A DNA stretch of 5,167 nt from Eggerthellaceae bacterium (lineage in GTDB: Bacteria > Actinomycetota > Coriobacteriia > Coriobacteriales > Eggerthellaceae): contig CAAEEV010000022.1 of NCBI GenBank assembly GCA_900754955.1, forward strand, positions 1 through 5,167, in the 5' to 3' direction. Under the pieces are notes generated by a model. The model worked only from the letters and a program-made list of their open reading frames with translations, had not been told where the DNA came from and searched no databases. Position numbers and translations under genes: made by a program. Shown here piece after piece: positions 1 through 5,146 of the stretch (within the stretch, counting starts at the first letter, position 1; every line of letters starts with the position of its first letter).

Positions 1-99
1 CCCTCGCTGACTTATGCTCCTTTTTGTGACCGCCTGCGCCGCCTCGAGCGCTTCGCGCCCTTGGCGGGATTTCGGGTGGAATTGCGGCTGGTGCGGTGC
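1..99. other. Non-coding left edge, downstream of the minus-strand gene
   Basis: No open frame here looks like a gene. Read on the minus strand it is the 3' flank of the phospholipase-like gene. I see only short stems (for example GCGC-GAA-GCGC near 50-60) and no stem followed by a U tract, so no clear terminator. Two purine stretches on the minus strand resemble ribosome-binding sites: AAGGAG at 22-17 and GCGAGGG at 7-1. No ATG, GTG or TTG follows the first one before the edge, so a further minus-strand gene, if any, starts outside the window. Confidence 0.4.
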
Positions 100-1062
100 C
101 TATGCCTCTTCCACTTTCACAATTTCGGCGCGGGCGGGTTCGCCCGAGAAGTCGAGACCGCCGGTGAGGTCGCCGCGGGCGTATTCGTCGAACAGCGGGG
201 CGTCGAACAACGGGATGCTGAACTGGGCTTTGCGCAGCGCGCGGTCGAAGATGTCCCAGAAGCTCTCGGTGCTCGCCTCGCCCGTGGCGGGCTTGTGCCA
301 CACGGCGTGCTCGTGGTTGTCGAACTGTGACACGGTCAGCTCGCGGTTGCGATGGCTCATGGCGCGGTAGAACGAATGGGGGCGCACGAGCGTCTCGATG
401 CGGCCGAGGAGGTTGTGCTTGAGACCGCTCGGCGAGTAGAACACGCCCTGCGCGAAGCGGAAGAGCTTGACCGACCGTCTGAACGTGTCGATGGGGATCT
501 CAATGCCGTAGACGCTCTTCGCGACGATGGCGTACTGGGCCGATATCACGTTGAGCACATCGTTGCGCGCGTGCAGGATGGCGCGCGCGGGATTGAATGT
601 GGCGATCGTCTCGTGGCGCTTGACCGTGAGCACGAGCTCGTCAAGTTCGCTCTCGATGAGCGCATGCACGTCGTTGCCGTCGGCGCGCGTGAGGCCCGGC
701 ACACCCGCGTCGCACAGCGCGTACTGCTGCGCGTAGACGAGCGGATGCATGCTCGAGTCGAGCACGTAGTGGCACATGAATCCGAGCACGTAGGCGCGTG
801 CGACCGACCGCACGTGTTCGGGCAGGCGCATGATCGACTGCTTGAAGGCGATGAGCAGCGCGTCGGGCTGGTAGCGGTGCATGATGGATCCGAGCCGGTG
901 GGCCGCAGTCAGGCGCGGGTCGAGCACGCTGTAGAAGAGGGGGTCGGGCCCCTGGTTGCCGAGCAGGAACGCCTCGGCTTCGTCGCGCGAGCCGCCGATG
1001 AGCTCGTAGAGCCTCCCGTAGACCTCCTGGCCGAAGGTGTCGTGGGTGATGATCGCCGGCAT
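100..1062 (-). CDS. Zinc-dependent phospholipase C family protein, cytoplasmic
   Basis: This 320-residue protein looks like a member of the bacterial zinc-dependent phospholipase C family (PF00882-like). The call rests on spaced metal-ligand-like residues: THD at 6-8, GNQGPD at 35-40, His55 and His62, an HYVLDSSMH stretch at 98-106 (His98, Asp102, His106), then His133 and Glu137 in HALIESE. Characterised members hydrolyse phospholipid head groups using a zinc cluster; the substrate here is unknown. There is no signal peptide or membrane segment, unlike the secreted Bacillus/Clostridium toxins, so a cytosolic or non-toxin role is more likely. Past residue 200 it has no motif I recognise, and the tail is acidic. 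The ATG at 1062-1060 is supported by a perfect AGGAGG (1076-1071, minus strand) 8 nt upstream; the stop is TAG. The gene is divergent from the MFS gene. I am fairly confident of the family and not of enzymatic activity. Confidence 0.8.
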   Translation of the reverse strand: MPAIITHDTFGQEVYGRLYELIGGSRDEAEAFLLGNQGPDPLFYSVLDPRLTAAHRLGSIMHRYQPDALLIAFKQSIMRLPEHVRSVARAYVLGFMCHYVLDSSMHPLVYAQQYALCDAGVPGLTRADGNDVHALIESELDELVLTVKRHETIATFNPARAILHARNDVLNVISAQYAIVAKSVYGIEIPIDTFRRSVKLFRFAQGVFYSPSGLKHNLLGRIETLVRPHSFYRAMSHRNRELTVSQFDNHEHAVWHKPATGEASTESFWDIFDRALRKAQFSIPLFDAPLFDEYARGDLTGGLDFSGEPARAEIVKVEEA

Positions 1063-1083
1063 GGCGCTCGCCTCCTGATGTCG

Positions 1084-1089
1084 ATTTTA
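1084..1089 (-). promoter_or_regulatory. Weak candidate -10 element for the phospholipase-like gene
   Basis: On the minus strand TAAAAT matches five of six bases of the consensus -10. No good -35 lies 16-18 bp upstream, and the implied start would fall about one base before the AGGAGG ribosome-binding site, giving a very short leader. It is the most AT-rich spot before the gene, hence listed, but weakly supported. Confidence 0.2.
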
Positions 1090-1105
1090 CGAAGTGGCCC
1101 TGCAT

Positions 1106-1123
1106 GCTCATATTACAATGAGC
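1106..1123. promoter_or_regulatory. Inverted repeat in divergent intergenic region, possible operator
   Basis: GCTCAT (1106-1111) and ATGAGC (1118-1123) form a perfect 6-bp dyad around a 6-bp AT-rich spacer, ATTACA. The only AT-rich -10-like hexamer on the plus strand ahead of the MFS gene, TACAAT (1114-1119), lies across the dyad. No good -35 is seen at 16-18 bp, so promoter assignment is tentative. A dyad over a candidate -10 between divergent genes is a classic place for a repressor or activator site; the regulator is unknown and not encoded here. Confidence 0.3.
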
Positions 1124-1230
1124 GGCGGTATTTTCGCGGGTTCTCCGTAGACGCAACAGACGCTCTGCGGAACGCGCAGGCGAATTCGATTGCGGCGGGC
1201 GCCATCGGCGCATCCGACGCACAAGGATAG

Positions 1231-1252
1231 AAGAGGTGGCGAAGAGGTGGCG
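1231..1252 (+). repeat. Perfect 11-bp tandem duplication spanning SD and start codon
   Basis: AAGAGGTGGCG occurs twice back to back (1231-1241 and 1242-1252). The first copy supplies GAGGTG (1233-1238), which serves as the Shine-Dalgarno sequence 8 nt before the GTG at 1247 in the second copy. The equivalent GTG in the first copy (1236) has its own AAGGA (1223-1227) 8 nt upstream, but it is out of frame because 11 is not a multiple of three. It opens a 9-codon ORF ending with TGA at 1263-1265, inside the MFS coding region. Confidence 0.85.
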
Positions 1253-2485
1253 GGCAAAGGTCTGAGCAAGCAGGAGCGCAGCTGGGTGATGTACGACGTG
1301 GGCAACTCCGCCTTCGTCATGCTGTCCACGGCGCTCATCCCGATCTACTTCTCGAGCCTCGCCGAGCCGGGTTCCTCCGTTGTGGTGGCGTGGGGCTACG
1401 CTGAAACCGTCGCCTCGCTCATCCTCGCGCTGCTCATGCCGTTTCTCGGCAGCCTCGCCGACCTCCAGGGCAACAAGAAGAAGTTCCTCGTCGGCTTCAT
1501 CGGCACCGGCGCGGTGGCGTGCGCGGCTCTCGGCATCCCCGAGCACGCGCTCGCGTTTCTCGTGCTGTACGTGATCTCTTCGATCATGCTCAACGGCTCC
1601 ATGGTGTTCTACGACGCTTTTCTCGTCGACGCCACCACCGAGGACCGCTACGACCAGGTGTCGTCGCACGGCTACGCGTGGGGCTACATCGGCTCGTGCA
1701 TTCCGTTCATCCTCTGCTTGGCGGTGGTGCTCGGCGGCCCGTCGATCGGCATCGACATGATGGTGGGCATGAAGGTTGCCTTCGTCATCACGGCGCTGTG
1801 GTGGGTGGCGTTCTCGGTTCCCATCATCAAAAACGTGCACCAGACGCATTTCAAGGAGCGCGCGCCGCACCTGTTCCGCTCGACGTTCGCGGGCCTTGCG
1901 CGCACGATCCGCGACATCGCGCGCGACAAGCGCATCCTCATGTACATGCTCGCGTACTTCTTCTACATCGACGGCGTGCACACCATCATCAAGATGTCGA
2001 CAAGCTACGGTACCGACCTCGGCATCGAGTCAACCATGCTCGTGCTCGCGCTGCTCATGACGCAGTTCGTGGCGTTCCCCTCGGCGATCGCCTACGGGCG
2101 TCTCGCGAAGCGCTTCGGCACGCGGCGCATGCTCATGATCGCGGTGTTCGCCTACTTCTGCATCACGCTGTTCGCGGCTTTCTTCCTCACGAGCGCCATC
2201 GAGTTCTGGATCCTCGCGTTCTGCGTGGGCCTATTCCAGGGCGGCATTCAGGCGCTCTCGCGCAGCGAGTTCGGCAAGCTCATCCCGAAGGAGCGCGCGA
2301 ACGAGTACTACGGTTTCTTCGACATCTTCGGCAAGTACGCGGCGGTTATGGGCACGTTCCTCGTGAGCGTGTTTACCCAGCTCACGGGTAATCCGAGCGT
2401 GGGCGTGCTGTCGATCGCGGTGCTGTTCGTGGTGGGCTTCGTGCTCATGTGGAAGATGCCGGGCGGCCCAGCGGCGTGCGACTAG
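1247..2485 (+). CDS. MFS transporter, UMF1/Atg22-like family
   Basis: From the GTG at 1247 this is a 412-residue integral membrane protein with about twelve hydrophobic segments (roughly 18-38, 46-66, 79-97, 101-119, 143-163, 173-193, 229-247, 262-282, 295-315, 317-335, 357-379, 384-402). The MFS loop motif appears after helix 2 as GSLADLQGNKKK (68-79) and in degenerate form after helix 8 as GRLAKRFGTRRM (284-295). Family-specific marks are YDVGNSAF (16-23), YDAFLVD (122-128), GYAWGYIG (142-149) and GGIQALSRSEFGKLIP (332-347), as in bacterial UMF1 proteins related to yeast Atg22, a vacuolar amino-acid effluxer. Substrate and direction cannot be read from the sequence. The frame is open back to a TTG at 1190, but GTG 1247 has an SD (GAGGTG, 8 nt) and starts just before the conserved YDVGNSAF region, so I prefer it. 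The gene is divergent from the phospholipase-like gene and followed by hairpins. Confidence 0.88.
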   Translation: MAGKGLSKQERSWVMYDVGNSAFVMLSTALIPIYFSSLAEPGSSVVVAWGYAETVASLILALLMPFLGSLADLQGNKKKFLVGFIGTGAVACAALGIPEHALAFLVLYVISSIMLNGSMVFYDAFLVDATTEDRYDQVSSHGYAWGYIGSCIPFILCLAVVLGGPSIGIDMMVGMKVAFVITALWWVAFSVPIIKNVHQTHFKERAPHLFRSTFAGLARTIRDIARDKRILMYMLAYFFYIDGVHTIIKMSTSYGTDLGIESTMLVLALLMTQFVAFPSAIAYGRLAKRFGTRRMLMIAVFAYFCITLFAAFFLTSAIEFWILAFCVGLFQGGIQALSRSEFGKLIPKERANEYYGFFDIFGKYAAVMGTFLVSVFTQLTGNPSVGVLSIAVLFVVGFVLMWKMPGGPAACD

Positions 2486-2507
2486 CCGCCGCGGCGGCTT
2501 CGGCGGC
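2485..2507 (+). other. GC-rich inverted repeat at the MFS stop codon
   Basis: GCCGCCG (2485-2491, beginning in the TAG stop) can pair with CGGCGGC either immediately adjacent (2492-2498) or at 2501-2507. The second choice gives a 7-bp all-GC stem with a 9-nt loop. No T tract follows, so it is not a canonical intrinsic terminator. It may protect the mRNA 3' end or slow polymerase. Confidence 0.35.
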
Positions 2508-2517
2508 GAGGCGGAGC

Positions 2518-2548
2518 GGGACCCGCGATGGGCGCCCATTGCGGGCCC
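2518..2548. other. Long dyad symmetry, hairpin or operator
   Basis: CCCGCGATGGGC (2522-2533) and GCCCATTGCGGG (2534-2545) are reverse complements apart from one position that becomes a G-U pair in RNA. GGG (2518-2520) pairs with CCC (2546-2548) across a bulged A2521. As RNA this gives roughly a 13-bp stem with a GCGC tetraloop. The following sequence (TATCTGG) lacks a U tract. It lies about 50 bp upstream of the candidate promoter of the DMT gene, so it could be an MFS transcript 3' hairpin or a protein-binding site; I cannot tell which. Confidence 0.45.
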
Positions 2549-2593
2549 TATCTGGCGGTTCAGCGGTGCCCAGCGGAAGGATGCGCGCGGGAA

Positions 2594-2602
2594 TGCTATA
2601 CT
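2594..2602 (+). promoter_or_regulatory. Extended -10 promoter, TGCTATACT
   Basis: TATACT (2597-2602) is one base off the consensus -10 and is preceded by TGC at 2594-2596, the extended -10 configuration that can work with a poor -35. The sequence 17 bp upstream (CGGAAG) is not a recognisable -35. The expected transcription start is near 2608-2609. The same TGCTATA(C/G)T string occurs ahead of lysC, which supports both. The resulting RNA would meet the terminator at 2627-2660 after about 50 nt. Confidence 0.5.
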
Positions 2603-2626
2603 GCCGAAGCGCTCAATAACGTGCAG

Positions 2627-2660
2627 AAGAGCAGCTGAATGAAGGTTCGGCTGCTTTTTT
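2627..2660 (+). terminator. Strong intrinsic terminator in the DMT gene leader
   Basis: AGCAGCTGAA (2630-2639) pairs over ten positions (one U-G wobble) with TTCGGCTGCT (2646-2655) around a 6-nt loop, TGAAGG. Six T residues follow at 2655-2660, and the preceding AAG can extend the stem into the T tract. This is a textbook plus-strand intrinsic terminator. It sits 142 bp after the MFS stop, 25 bp after the candidate -10, and ends 46 bp before the DMT start, so it may end the MFS transcript, attenuate the DMT gene, or both. Confidence 0.75.
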
Positions 2661-2706
2661 CTTGGGCTGCGGAACGCATGGCGACGACGAAAGGCGAGGA
2701 GGTACG

Positions 2707-3669
2707 ATGGCCGGAATGCAGGGAGCGAAGTTCAAGGGAACGCTGGCCCTGTTCGGCGCTGCGCTGTTCTGGGGCATGGCGTTCGCCGCTCAGACGGCGG
2801 GCTCCGAGCACGTGGGCTCGTTCACCTTCATCGCCGGCAAGAGCACGGTGGCTTGCGTGTTCCTCGCGTTGCTCATCCTCGGCAGGCGCCTGATGGGCCG
2901 CGGCGGCACGTCGCGCCGTGAGATGGAGGGCAAGCGTCCGTCGTATCGCCGCGTGATCATCGGCGGTGTGATCTGCGGTCTCGTGCTGTGCGCGGCCGAT
3001 AACTTCCAGCAGGCGGGCATCACCGCCTACCCGCCCGAGGCGGCGGCGTCGGGGCGCGCCGGCTTCCTCACGGCCACCTACGTGGTGATGGTGGCGCTGT
3101 TCGCCCGCTTTACGGGACGCAAGCTGCATCCGGCGGTGGTCGCCGCCGTGTTCGTGTGCCTGGCGGGCATGTACCTGCTGTGCGTGCCGATCGGCGTCGG
3201 CTTCTCGGGCATCTATCTGGGCGACGGCATCATGCTCGCTGGCGCGCTGTTCTACGCCTTTCACATCCTCGCAGTGGGGCGGTTCTCGACCGAGGACGCG
3301 CTGTGGCTCTCGTGCATCCAGTTCGCGGTGAGCGCCGCCATCTCCACCGTGGTGGCGATTGCGGTGGAGCATCCTGCGCCTGCCGATCTGCTGCCGGCGC
3401 TGCTTCCCATCGTGTACGTGGGCATGTTCTCCACGGGACTCGGCTACACGCTGCAGACCATCGGGCAGAAGCACGTCGACGCGGCGCCGGCGGCCATCAT
3501 CATGAGCCTGGAGTCGGTGTTCGCCGCGCTTTCCGGCTGGCTGATGCTCGGCGAGACGCTGTCTTCGGCGGAGTTCTTCGGCTGCGTCCTCGTGTTCGCG
3601 GCGGTGCTGCTCGCCCAGTGGCCCGAACTGCGCGGCGCGTCGCGGCGGCGGGTTTCGCCCCGTACCTGA
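2707..3669 (+). CDS. DMT-superfamily permease with two EamA domains
   Basis: This 320-residue membrane protein has about ten hydrophobic helices in two repeats (around 11-28, 38-58, 83-99, 117-135, 141-161, then 169-190, 198-219, 229-248, 260-281, 285-304), matching the size and 5+5 fold of EamA (drug/metabolite transporter) permeases. Recognisable stretches are ALFWGMAF (19-26), GRAGFLTATYVV (116-127), GDGIMLAGALFYAFHIL (172-188) and the C-terminal PAAIIMSLESVFAALSGWLM (261-280) followed by GETLSSAEFFG, typical of the second EamA repeat. Family members export amino acids, metabolites or toxic compounds; no substrate can be assigned. The tail after helix 10 is Arg-rich, as expected for a cytoplasmic end. 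ATG 2707 is chosen because AGGAGG (2697-2702) lies 4 nt upstream; ATG 2716 is a less likely alternative at 13 nt. Frame extension to 2662 gives a hydrophilic stretch lacking an SD. The gene lies directly downstream of a terminator with no obvious promoter between. Confidence 0.88.
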   Translation: MAGMQGAKFKGTLALFGAALFWGMAFAAQTAGSEHVGSFTFIAGKSTVACVFLALLILGRRLMGRGGTSRREMEGKRPSYRRVIIGGVICGLVLCAADNFQQAGITAYPPEAAASGRAGFLTATYVVMVALFARFTGRKLHPAVVAAVFVCLAGMYLLCVPIGVGFSGIYLGDGIMLAGALFYAFHILAVGRFSTEDALWLSCIQFAVSAAISTVVAIAVEHPAPADLLPALLPIVYVGMFSTGLGYTLQTIGQKHVDAAPAAIIMSLESVFAALSGWLMLGETLSSAEFFGCVLVFAAVLLAQWPELRGASRRRVSPRT

Positions 3670-3715
3670 TAAATGGTGCGTTTCGTGGCGGCAGGCCGTT
3701 TGAGCAGGCGTGTTT

Positions 3716-3724
3716 TGCTATAGT
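3716..3724 (+). promoter_or_regulatory. Extended -10 promoter of lysC, TGCTATAGT
   Basis: TATAGT (3719-3724) preceded by TGC (3716-3718) gives an extended -10 element. The nearest -35-like TTGAGC (3700-3705) is only 13 bp away, too close, so the promoter probably relies on the extended element. The predicted start is near 3731, leaving a leader of about 44 nt, too short for a lysine riboswitch. This indicates that lysC has its own promoter rather than depending on the DMT gene. Confidence 0.5.
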
Positions 3725-3774
3725 GTGACCCTGTTTAAGTTGACGGACCGCGAAAGAGAAACGGCTGAAATCAA

Positions 3775-5052
3775 GTGGCTTTGATCGTTGCTAAGTTCGG
3801 CGGAACGAGCGTTGCCTCGCCCGAACGCATCAAGAACGTCGCGAAGCGCCTCGTGGGCATGCGGCAGCAGGGCAACCAGGTGGTTGCCGTGGTGTCGGCG
3901 ATGGGCAAGACGACCGACGAGCTCATGGGGCTTTCCCGCGCTGTGACGTCCGACCCGCCCACGCGCGAGCTCGACCGTCTGCTGTCCACGGGCGAGCAGG
4001 TGTCCATGACGCTGCTGGCCATGGCGATTGACGCGCTCGGCTACAAGGCCATGAGCTTCACGGGCCGCCAGGCGGGCATCGAGACCGATGGCGTGCACGG
4101 CAAGGCCAAGATCGTGAAGGTTCACAACGAGCGCATCTTGGCGGCGCTCGACGAGGGCGCCATCCCCGTGGTGGCGGGTTTCCAGGGCATCGACGCCAAC
4201 GGCGACATGACCACGCTCGGGCGCGGCGGCTCCGACACCACGGCCGTGGCGATCGCCTGGGGCATCAACGCCGACGTGTGCGAGATCTACTCCGACGTTG
4301 ACGGCGTGTACACCACCGACCCGCGCATTGCGCCGCGTGCCCGCAAGCTCAACCAGATCTCGTACGACGACATGCTCGAGCTTTCGAGCGCAGGCTCGGG
4401 CGTGCTGCAAGCGCGCGCCGTTGAGTTCGCGCGCAAGTGGAAGGTCGTCATTCACTCCCGCTCCGCATTCTCCGATGCGGAAGGCACCTACATCAAGGAG
4501 GACTCCGACATGGAAGAAGCCGTCATCACCGGCATTGCCCACGACACGTCCGAGGTGAAGGTCACCATCCGTCGCGTGCCCGACAACACGGGCGTGGCCG
4601 CGAAGGTGTTCTCGGCGCTGGCCGGCAACATGGTGAGCGTCGACATGATCATCCAGAACATCTCGCAGGACGGCTACACCGACATCAGCTTCACCTGCCC
4701 TGCCGCCGATCTTCCGCGTGCAAAGGAGACGGTTGAGCGCGTGCTGCCCGACATCAACGCGAACGAATATGTGGTCGACGAGGACATCGCCAAGGTGAGC
4801 CTTGTGGGCACGGGCATGAAGTCGTCGCCGGGCGTGGCGGCGCGCGCGTTCAGCATTCTCGGCGAGAACGGCATCAACATCCTCGCGATTTCCACGTCGC
4901 CCATCCGCCTGTCGGTCATCGTCGACGCGGCGCAGGTGACGCAGGCGGTGCGCGCGCTGCACACCGCGTTCGGCCTCGACTCCGACAGCGTGTTCGAGGA
5001 GACGCAGCTTTCCGCCGAGGAAGTGGCTGCGAAGATGAAGAAGGGACGGTAA
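3775..5052 (+). CDS. lysC: Aspartate kinase, alpha (catalytic plus regulatory) subunit
   Basis: This enzyme phosphorylates L-aspartate with ATP to give aspartyl-4-phosphate, the first step toward lysine/diaminopimelate, threonine and methionine, in the cytoplasm. The 425-residue length fits monofunctional aspartokinases (C. glutamicum LysC is about 421). The kinase domain covers roughly 1-245, with KFGGTSVA (7-14), SAMGKTTDEL (41-50), STGEQ (71-75, Glu74), FTGRQAGI (95-102), GRGGSDTTA (149-157) and YSDVDGVYTTDPR (172-184). Two ACT domains follow (about 262-325 and 340-405), including QNIS (294-297) and TDISFTC (302-308), the region that binds Lys/Thr in related enzymes, so feedback inhibition is expected. 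GTG 3775 is the only sensible start: an in-frame TGA at 3766 blocks extension and the protein begins ALIVAKFGGTS. No good Shine-Dalgarno precedes it, only a purine stretch at 3752-3761, 14 nt away. No homoserine dehydrogenase domain is fused, and no asd gene follows in the window. Confidence 0.96.
   Translation: MALIVAKFGGTSVASPERIKNVAKRLVGMRQQGNQVVAVVSAMGKTTDELMGLSRAVTSDPPTRELDRLLSTGEQVSMTLLAMAIDALGYKAMSFTGRQAGIETDGVHGKAKIVKVHNERILAALDEGAIPVVAGFQGIDANGDMTTLGRGGSDTTAVAIAWGINADVCEIYSDVDGVYTTDPRIAPRARKLNQISYDDMLELSSAGSGVLQARAVEFARKWKVVIHSRSAFSDAEGTYIKEDSDMEEAVITGIAHDTSEVKVTIRRVPDNTGVAAKVFSALAGNMVSVDMIIQNISQDGYTDISFTCPAADLPRAKETVERVLPDINANEYVVDEDIAKVSLVGTGMKSSPGVAARAFSILGENGINILAISTSPIRLSVIVDAAQVTQAVRALHTAFGLDSDSVFEETQLSAEEVAAKMKKGR
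4496..4501 (+). promoter_or_regulatory. Internal Shine-Dalgarno within lysC
   Basis: A perfect AGGAGG lies inside the coding sequence, 8 nt before an in-frame ATG at 4510. It encodes part of Lys-Glu-Asp (residues 241-243) in the linker between the kinase and ACT domains. It is a far better ribosome-binding site than anything ahead of the lysC GTG at 3775. Confidence 0.7.
4510..5052 (+). CDS. lysC: Aspartate kinase beta (regulatory ACT) subunit, internal in-frame start
   Basis: Initiation at ATG 4510 (Met246 of the full enzyme) would give a 180-residue protein starting MEEAVITGIA and made only of the two ACT domains. In B. subtilis aspartokinase II and C. glutamicum LysC, an in-frame internal start produces a beta subunit of similar size (about 160-172 residues) that assembles with alpha into an alpha2beta2 enzyme and carries effector binding. 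The start position here, at the kinase/ACT junction, and the perfect AGGAGG 8 nt upstream match that arrangement. Production of the shorter protein is inferred from the sequence and from homology. Confidence 0.65.
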   Translation: MEEAVITGIAHDTSEVKVTIRRVPDNTGVAAKVFSALAGNMVSVDMIIQNISQDGYTDISFTCPAADLPRAKETVERVLPDINANEYVVDEDIAKVSLVGTGMKSSPGVAARAFSILGENGINILAISTSPIRLSVIVDAAQVTQAVRALHTAFGLDSDSVFEETQLSAEEVAAKMKKGR

Positions 5053-5105
5053 GGGGTTCGTTCCGTCGGTGCTGCGCGCGGCTCTGGCGGCACAGCTGGC
5101 GCTCC

Positions 5106-5146
5106 AAGCCCTCCTCGCGGCCCTCAAGGCCGCTTCGTCGGGCTTT
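5106..5146. terminator. Nested hairpin after lysC, possible terminator
   Basis: An inner 6-bp stem GCGGCC (5117-5122)/GGCCGC (5128-5133) with a CTCAA loop is enclosed by AAGCCC (5106-5111)/GGGCTT (5140-5145), separated by 5- and 6-nt internal loops. Only three Ts (5144-5146) follow on the plus strand and two on the minus, so this is an imperfect terminator, possibly bidirectional. It lies 54-94 bp after the lysC stop. The rest of 5053-5167 shows no recognisable gene. A GTG at 5069 opens a frame to the edge (33 Ala/Leu-rich codons) with only a weak AAGGGG upstream, so I do not call it. Confidence 0.35.

Noticed and set aside
352..1230. Plus-strand ORF of 292 codons antisense to the phospholipase-like gene
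   Set aside because: Shadow frame, His/Arg/Glu-rich, no motif; the minus-strand gene has a perfect SD and family motifs.
641..1981. Long minus-strand ORF (446 codons) antisense to the MFS gene and overlapping the phospholipase-like gene
   Set aside because: It is rich in Arg, His, Glu and Asp with no domain, spans two well-supported genes and the intergenic region between them, and is the usual by-product of high GC3 coding sequence.
1519..2391. Plus-strand ORF of 290 codons in another frame of the MFS gene
   Set aside because: Its Arg/His-rich composition is a frame-shifted reading of the MFS gene, which has clear transmembrane helices and motifs in its own frame.
2581..2619. 12-codon ORF MRAGMLYCRSAQ just upstream of the terminator, considered as a leader peptide
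   Set aside because: The GGAAGG before it abuts the ATG with no spacing, the ORF includes the candidate -10 so it would not be on the RNA from that promoter, and it lacks a run of regulatory codons.
2639..2893. 84-codon plus ORF beginning MKVRLLFSW inside the terminator and overlapping the DMT gene
   Set aside because: No proper SD; its start is in the terminator stem and it becomes a shadow of the DMT gene after about 20 codons.
2596..3474. Minus-strand ORF of 292 codons antisense to the DMT gene
   Set aside because: His/Arg/Glu-rich shadow with no motif, overlapping the terminator and promoter region as well.
3731..3774. Lysine riboswitch ahead of lysC
   Set aside because: The leader is only about 44 nt, and the whole intergenic gap only 105 bp, too short for the L-box fold of about 170 nt or more; no matching stems seen.
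3718..5127. Minus-strand ORF of 469 codons covering all of lysC, longer than lysC itself
   Set aside because: Its composition is low-complexity (Arg/His/Val/Ala), it shows no recognisable motif, and the opposite strand has unmistakable aspartokinase motifs.
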